From Candidatus Leptovillus gracilis (GTDB lineage Bacteria; Chloroflexota; Anaerolineae; Promineifilales; Promineifilaceae), in assembly GCA_016716065.1 (NCBI GenBank), contig JADJXA010000025.1, forward strand, positions 124,001 to 188,000: a DNA stretch of 64,000 nt, written 5' to 3'. The translations under genes and the position numbers were made by a program. Shown piece after piece: positions 60,056 through 64,000 of the stretch. The notes below the pieces were generated by a model. That model was not told the origin of the DNA. It saw nothing but the letters and a program-made list of their open reading frames with translations, and made no database searches. Numbering within the stretch: position 1 is the stretch's first letter; the number at the start of each line of letters is the position of its first letter.

Positions 60056-60096
60056 TTGACATCATAATAATTATCAGACTATAATAGTCTGATAAA
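60056..60096 (+). promoter_or_regulatory. Promoter with overlapping palindromic operator
   Basis: TTGACC (60056-60061) and TATAAT (60081-60086) stand 19 bases apart. The TATAAT lies at the centre of a perfect palindrome, TTATCAGACTA-TAA-TAGTCTGATAA (60072-60096). A protein bound to it would block the promoter. It drives the ATPase gene 23 bases downstream. Confidence 0.7.
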
Positions 60097-60118
60097 CCTT
60101 TGCGAAGAAACCGAAACT

Positions 60119-61555
60119 ATGAGTCAATTCATCAACCGCCACCACGAATTAGCCCTGCTCGACAATCTCATCCAGCAGCCCGGCGCCCACCTCATCATGC
60201 TCTACGGCCGGCGCCGTATCGGCAAAACAACATTAATCACCCATTGGGCCAGGCAAACCAGCTTGCCCACCTTCTACTGGGTGGCCAAACGCGACCCCGC
60301 GACCTGCTGCTCGGCCACCTGGGCCGGGCCATCTACGCCTGGCAGCATGGCGGCGAGGGAGACGTGACAATCCAGCCGCGCGATTGGGAGCAGGCGTTCA
60401 AGATGCTGGACGCGGCCGTTGGCAACCGCCGGGCTATCGTCATCCTCGACGAACTGCCCTACGCCCTGCAACAAGACAGCGGTCTCGGCAGCCATTTGCA
60501 GGCTGCTTGGGACCATCTCTTCAAGGAGAGCCAGATCATCCTCATCCTCTCCGGCTCCCATATCGGCATGTTGACCGACCTCATCCAATACCAATCACCG
60601 CTCTATGGTCGTTTGACAGCCCAATTCCCCCCTCTACCCCCTGCGCTTTGCCGACTGCCAGGCCTTCCTGCCGCGCTACGATAGCTGGCAGCGGTTGGCT
60701 ATCTACGCCATTTTGGGCGGCGTGCCCGCCTACCTGGAGCGCTGGCGGGATGATGAGTCGCTCAAGGCCAACGTCGAGCGGCTTTTCTTGCAGCGCACTG
60801 GCTGGTTTCGCAACGAGCCGCAGGTGTTGGTGAGCGATCTGACGGAGCGGGAGACGGTCAATTACGAAGCGATTCTGAAGGTGATCGCCGCCGGTCATCA
60901 CGAGCGGGAGGCGATTGCCAGCTATGCGGCGCTGAAAAGCACGGCCCTCAGCCATTACCTGCCCCGGCTGATAGAACTGCAATTCGTCGAACGACGCATC
61001 CCGGCCACTGTGCCGTTGGCAGAACTAAAAACGAGCCGCAAAACGCGCTACTACCTGCGCGACCCCTTCCTTCGGTTCTACTACCGTTTCATTGACCCCA
61101 ACCTGCACCTGTTGGATGGTGGCCTGTCCCATCGTCTGTGGCAGATGATTGAGGACAACTTCCGCGCCTTTGTGGCCCTGACGTTTGAGGAGATTTGTCT
61201 CGCCTGGCTGGTAACGCAGGCGCAGCGGGAGAAGCTGCCCTTCGCCGCCGACAACGTGGGGGCGCATTGGTCGAAGACGGTGCAGGTGGACGTGGCGGCG
61301 ATCAACTGGCGGGAGCGGCAGCTTTTGTTGGGGGAGTGCAAATGGGGCGATGCGCCGGTAAGCCGGAGCGTGCTGGCAGAGTTAATTGAGGTCAAGACGC
61401 CCAAAGTGTTGGCCGATTTGCCGGACGGAGGTGATGGCTGGACGGTGCATTATGCTCTGTTCGCACGGCAAGCGTTCACCGAAGCGGCGCACTCCTTGGC
61501 GGCGCAGCATGGAGTACAATTGCTGACGCTGCCGGAAATCGAGGCCGGGATGTAA
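60119..61555 (+). pseudogene. DUF234-type AAA ATPase with two compensating frameshifts
   Basis: The 479-codon span encodes F-I-N-R-H-H-E-L-A-L-L-D, Walker A Y-G-R-R-R-I-G-K-T-T, then Walker B V-I-L-D-E-L-P-Y and S-G-S-H-I-G, and after a winged-helix stretch the DUF234 end (Y-Y-L-R-D-P-F-L-R-F-Y-Y-R-F, L-L-G-E-C-K-W-G). Between about 60297 (C4, one C short) and 60630 (C6, one C too many) it is out of frame; the net shift is zero. The E-C-K-W motif is a PD-(D/E)xK-like nuclease core in this family. Two consensus errors in C runs would explain it as well as decay. Role unknown, often linked to mobile DNA. Confidence 0.75.
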
Positions 61556-61655
61556 ACGTGGTGGGTAGGGAGTTTGGGGAACGGCCGTTCTCCAACAACC
61601 ACCACTAACAGGGGTTTATTACAGTCGGCGGGGGCTTCACAGCCCCCACCGCTGA

Positions 61656-61693
61656 TTCAGAACCGGACATGAGAGGCTACCCTCATCCGGCTC
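61656..61693 (-). ncRNA. Group II intron 2, domain V with altered tetraloop
   Basis: Minus strand GAGCCGGATGAGGGTAGCCT followed by CTCATGTCCGGTTCTGAA. The helix pairs normally, but the apical loop reads GTAG or TAGC rather than GAAA, so the docking of domain V should be impaired. Confidence 0.75.
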
Positions 61694-63426
61694 CTCGCAT
61701 GATTGGCTGCTGTCATCAGTGCCTCTAACTGTTTGAGTTTCTCATCTTTAACAGTTTTCTGGTGGTGACAATGAGCATGAAGAAGCTGCCAGTTGTTATA
61801 CCCATCATGTCCACCACGTGCTTTGGAGATGATGTGGTCAACTTCTGACTTATCCTCTGCACCGAAATACAATCCACAATAAGCGCATTTGCCAGCTTGC
61901 CATTTGAGCAGAGTCGCCACTCGTTTAGGCAGGCCGGGTTGTCTTCCGCGTCGTGTTGCCCAATAGACCCAGTCGCCATCGTACGGACTTTTGTTTCCGC
62001 GCACCTTGATGTGTCGTTGAATCGGTGTTTCGTAATGCCGCCTGAGCGGGACACCCTCTTTAGGCGCGAAAATCCAGGAACCCGTTTCCAAACGCCAGTA
62101 TTTGCGAACAATCTATTGATTGGATTTGGTTGAATGGCGACGTTTTGCCCAACGAAAAAGTTTGACGAATGTCATATGTGACAGTTTGCCAAAAACATCT
62201 TTTGCGACAACTGTGGCGTAGTAGTTTGTCCATCCCAGAATGATAGGATTGAGTTGCCCAATGAGCCGGGCTGGCGGCGTTGTTGGGTTGGCATCCATGA
62301 TGGCACAGATGGTTTCATAATGTCTCTGAATTGCTTTTTCGCTGGGTTTGATAAGTGTTTTGTAACCAAGTAATTTCGGGTATCGTCCGCTTGTCTTGCC
62401 TGAATGCGTTTTTCCTACCGGATACTGCCGGATGTGAAAGCCCAGGAAATCGAAGCCGACTTTTCCTTCAAGGTGGTTCAAAGTGTGGGTGATGGATGTT
62501 TTACTTGGTTTCAGTTCCAAGCCCATGCTGTCTAGCCAGTGCGCTACCGTTTGTTCTGCCTTCTCTATCACCTTCACCTCAGGATGTAGAACGACCAGGT
62601 CATCGGCGTACCGAATCACTTTTGCTTTGGGGTGTGCCGCAGTAACGGCTGTTTCCAACCCATGCAAGGCGATGTTCGCAATCAAAGGTGAGATGATTCC
62701 ACCTTGCGGCGAGCCTTCAGTGGTAGGAAATAACGTCTCGCCGTCCAATACGCCAGCCTTAAGCCAGGCGCGAACGGCTCTTTGCATCACAGGGTAGGTT
62801 TGCAGTTTGGTTAATACAGCCGAATGCGATATTTTGTCGAAACAGGCAGCAATGTCTGCATCCAGCACATATTTAGCCTGGAGGCAGATGTTTTTGAAGA
62901 TAGCTTCTATCGCATCGTGGGCGGAACGTCCTGGTCGGAAACCGTAACTGTTTGGTTCAAAGCGGGCTTCCCATTCCGGTTCAAGGGCCAGTTTGGCTAA
63001 TGCTTGTTCAGCACGGTTGGCAATGGTGGGAATGCCTAACGGCCGTTTCTCCACTTTTCCCGGTTTGGGTATCAAAACCCGCCGTACCGGACAAGCTGTC
63101 TGGGATAGTTGCAACGTTTGCGCCAATCTTAACCGTTCTGGTGGGGTCAGGGATTTGATACCATCTACCCCGGCTGTGTTCTTGCCTCGGTTATCTTGCG
63201 TCACCCGTCGTACTGCCAGACATCTAGCTGACCAGGAACTTATCAAGAGCCTTTGGAGTTTGTGGATTGCTTTCGTGTCGCCACGCTGAGAAGCTTGGTA
63301 AATACGCTTTTGGAGCTTGAAGACTGCCTGTTCGATTTTCTTCCAGGGCAGGTCTTGCCATTCATACATCGGTCGCATTGCCGTGTTCATAACGTCTGTA
63401 CTCCTACTGACATCTTTACCTTCCAA
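61657..63426 (-). pseudogene. ltrA: Group II intron maturase, split by an amber codon
   Basis: The frame runs from M-E-G-K-D-V-S-R-S-T-D to the stop within domain V, 590 codons, interrupted by TAG at 62113-62115. The reverse transcriptase (I-R-Y-A-D-D-L-V-V) and maturase parts lie before it, the HNH endonuclease part (C-A-Y-C-G, E-V-D-H-I-I-S, H-C-H-H-Q) after it. The stop replaces the second Trp of K-S-W-K-W-I-A-R-K-Y-W in intron 1 (here K-S-N-Q-stop-I-V-R-K-Y-W), so one change of TGG to TAG is enough. A 437-residue RT without HNH could still form. Confidence 0.85.
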
Positions 63427-63808
63427 TCAAGCGTCTCCACGTCAGCATATCCGGGGCATTACTCCCGGCATTGGCTTCTTGGAGAATCTTTCCCGCTCAG
63501 TGCTTGCGGTTGGTTGCCTGCTCAATACCATGATATATTGAGAGCGCAGGGCGGGTTACTTCGTTCCGACTGTTCGTTTGATGTATCCGTAGGGCCAAAC
63601 TATCCACCGGGTTTCGCGGGGGTGAACACTGGTCAGCTAGTCATCTGCCAGACCCCTATCCTGTACCATTTTGGTCAAGCCTGTTAATCCGCGTTGGCTT
63701 GTCACCTATTACGATGGTTCAGTTTGTTCGTGTTCCTACCCATAGATACCTGCTCGCAAGTGTGGCTCAGTCAGATTCTGAGTTGACCTGCTTTTCATCC
63801 CGCTTTCC

Positions 63809-63828
63809 GTCCTGAGCTTGCCGAAGGA
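63809..63828 (+). repeat. CCTGAGCTTGCCGAAGG repeat inserted in intron 2 ribozyme
   Basis: Compared with the aligned part of intron 1 (CATCCCGCTTCACGGATTG), intron 2 carries about 18 extra bases TCCTGAGCTTGCCGAAGG at the same place. Confidence 0.65.
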
Positions 63829-64000
63829 TTGATGACCATGCGCACGCAGAGGGATGACGCTTTTCCCCGTTCACTAGGGGTTGGGGATTACACCCAACAT
63901 CGAACAGTCAGTTGTCAAGGTTCTGCTTAGCCAAAGCTGTTACCTTGCTGCTCATCCCCCGGTCAACGGCCGGTTTCGAGCAAACGAATCGCACGACTAG

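Larger units (their letters stand above)
61621..63994 (-). mobile_element. Group II intron 2, probably inactive
   Basis: A close relative of intron 1 in the same orientation. It starts GTGCGATTCGTTTGCTCG at 63994, a canonical GTGCG 5' end, and ends near 61621 after domain VI (GTGGGGGCT-GTGAAGCCCCCGCC). Two defects are visible: an amber codon in the maturase and a non-GNRA loop in domain V. A short CTGAGC...CCGAAGG repeat is inserted in the ribozyme 5' part. The 5' exon is cut off by the window edge. Confidence 0.8.

Noticed and set aside
22035..62115. Several in-frame TAG codons (22035, 41215, 62113) as a sign of amber recoding
   Set aside because: Intact genes such as DUF2804 and GH53 end in TAG, and no suppressor tRNA was found. 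Ordinary nonsense mutation or consensus error fits better.
1..64000. tRNA genes or a tRNA attachment site next to the integrase
   Set aside because: No cloverleaf with a GTTCGANTCC-type T arm was found by eye on either strand.
1..64000. CRISPR array
   Set aside because: The short repeats seen are tandem heptamers, a 12-mer tandem, or dispersed inverted repeats. None has regular spacers of 30-40 bases.

Overview
The window reads as chromosomal DNA of a GC-rich bacterium, most likely a member of the Chloroflexota (Anaerolineae/Caldilineae-like). That is inferred from the mix of Thr/Pro-linker lipoproteins, EVTRVV-stalk LysM lipoprotein, DUF2723 membrane enzyme, stand-alone effector-associated (EAD-type) and DnaA-N domain proteins, group II introns and dense dispersed repeats; there is no rRNA, tRNA or marker gene to prove it. 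The whole window is peppered with the palindrome ACGGCCGT (often AACGGCCGTT), about 16 copies in the first 5.25 kb.

Layout. 0-2.5 kb: accessory genes (DUF4241-like protein, an IS3-type remnant, a tiny EAD-type protein, a zinc-ribbon protein, a methyltransferase-like protein). 2.5-11 kb: housekeeping-like genes (DUF2804, a GH53 galactanase lipoprotein, a 4Fe-4S protein) and a minus-strand operon: ECF sigma factor, membrane anti-sigma-like protein, two ABC permeases, an ABC ATPase and a small HEAT-like protein. 11-16 kb: a 1576-residue DUF4011/SF1 helicase with a nuclease-like C-terminal region. 16-21.3 kb: two nitrilase-superfamily enzymes, a Nudix pseudogene, a DnaA-N protein, a Fic enzyme and a broken DNA methyltransferase. 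21.5-32.4 kb: a striking array of exported beta-propeller lipoproteins interleaved with full or truncated copies of an M23-peptidase gene; it has grown by duplication and is broken by a small transposable element. 32.4-38.5 kb: minus-strand plasmid/phage-like genes (antirepressor, small unknown proteins, a broken nucleotidyltransferase toxin-antitoxin pair, SSB remnant, DUF4326, RNase HI) separated by clear rho-independent terminators. 38.8-43 kb: small and broken genes. 43-53.8 kb: exported and membrane proteins (hydrolase lipoprotein, VIT-like protein, a four-META-domain lipoprotein, LysM lipoprotein, DUF2723 protein) plus an IS1182-like remnant. 53.8-64 kb: mobile DNA, with a Tn3 transposase tail, a second antirepressor operon, two related group II introns on the minus strand, a tyrosine recombinase and a DUF234-type ATPase behind a palindromic operator.

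Two themes run through it. First, many genes are broken: by nonsense codons (Nudix, beta-propeller, DUF1269, intron maturase), by small repeats (M23 gene, methyltransferase, nucleotidyltransferase pair) and by one-base changes in homopolymer runs. Some of the last may be consensus errors. Second, several families of small dispersed repeats are visible: an 80-bp element with a TTA duplication, TGGTTCAA-ended elements with exchanged cores, heptamer GGATTGC/GGATTAC arrays, an 18-25 bp CTGAGCGYAGCCGAAG repeat inserted in coding and ribozyme sequence, and a 26-bp-arm REP-like hairpin.

All functional calls are from reading motifs by eye; no database search was possible.
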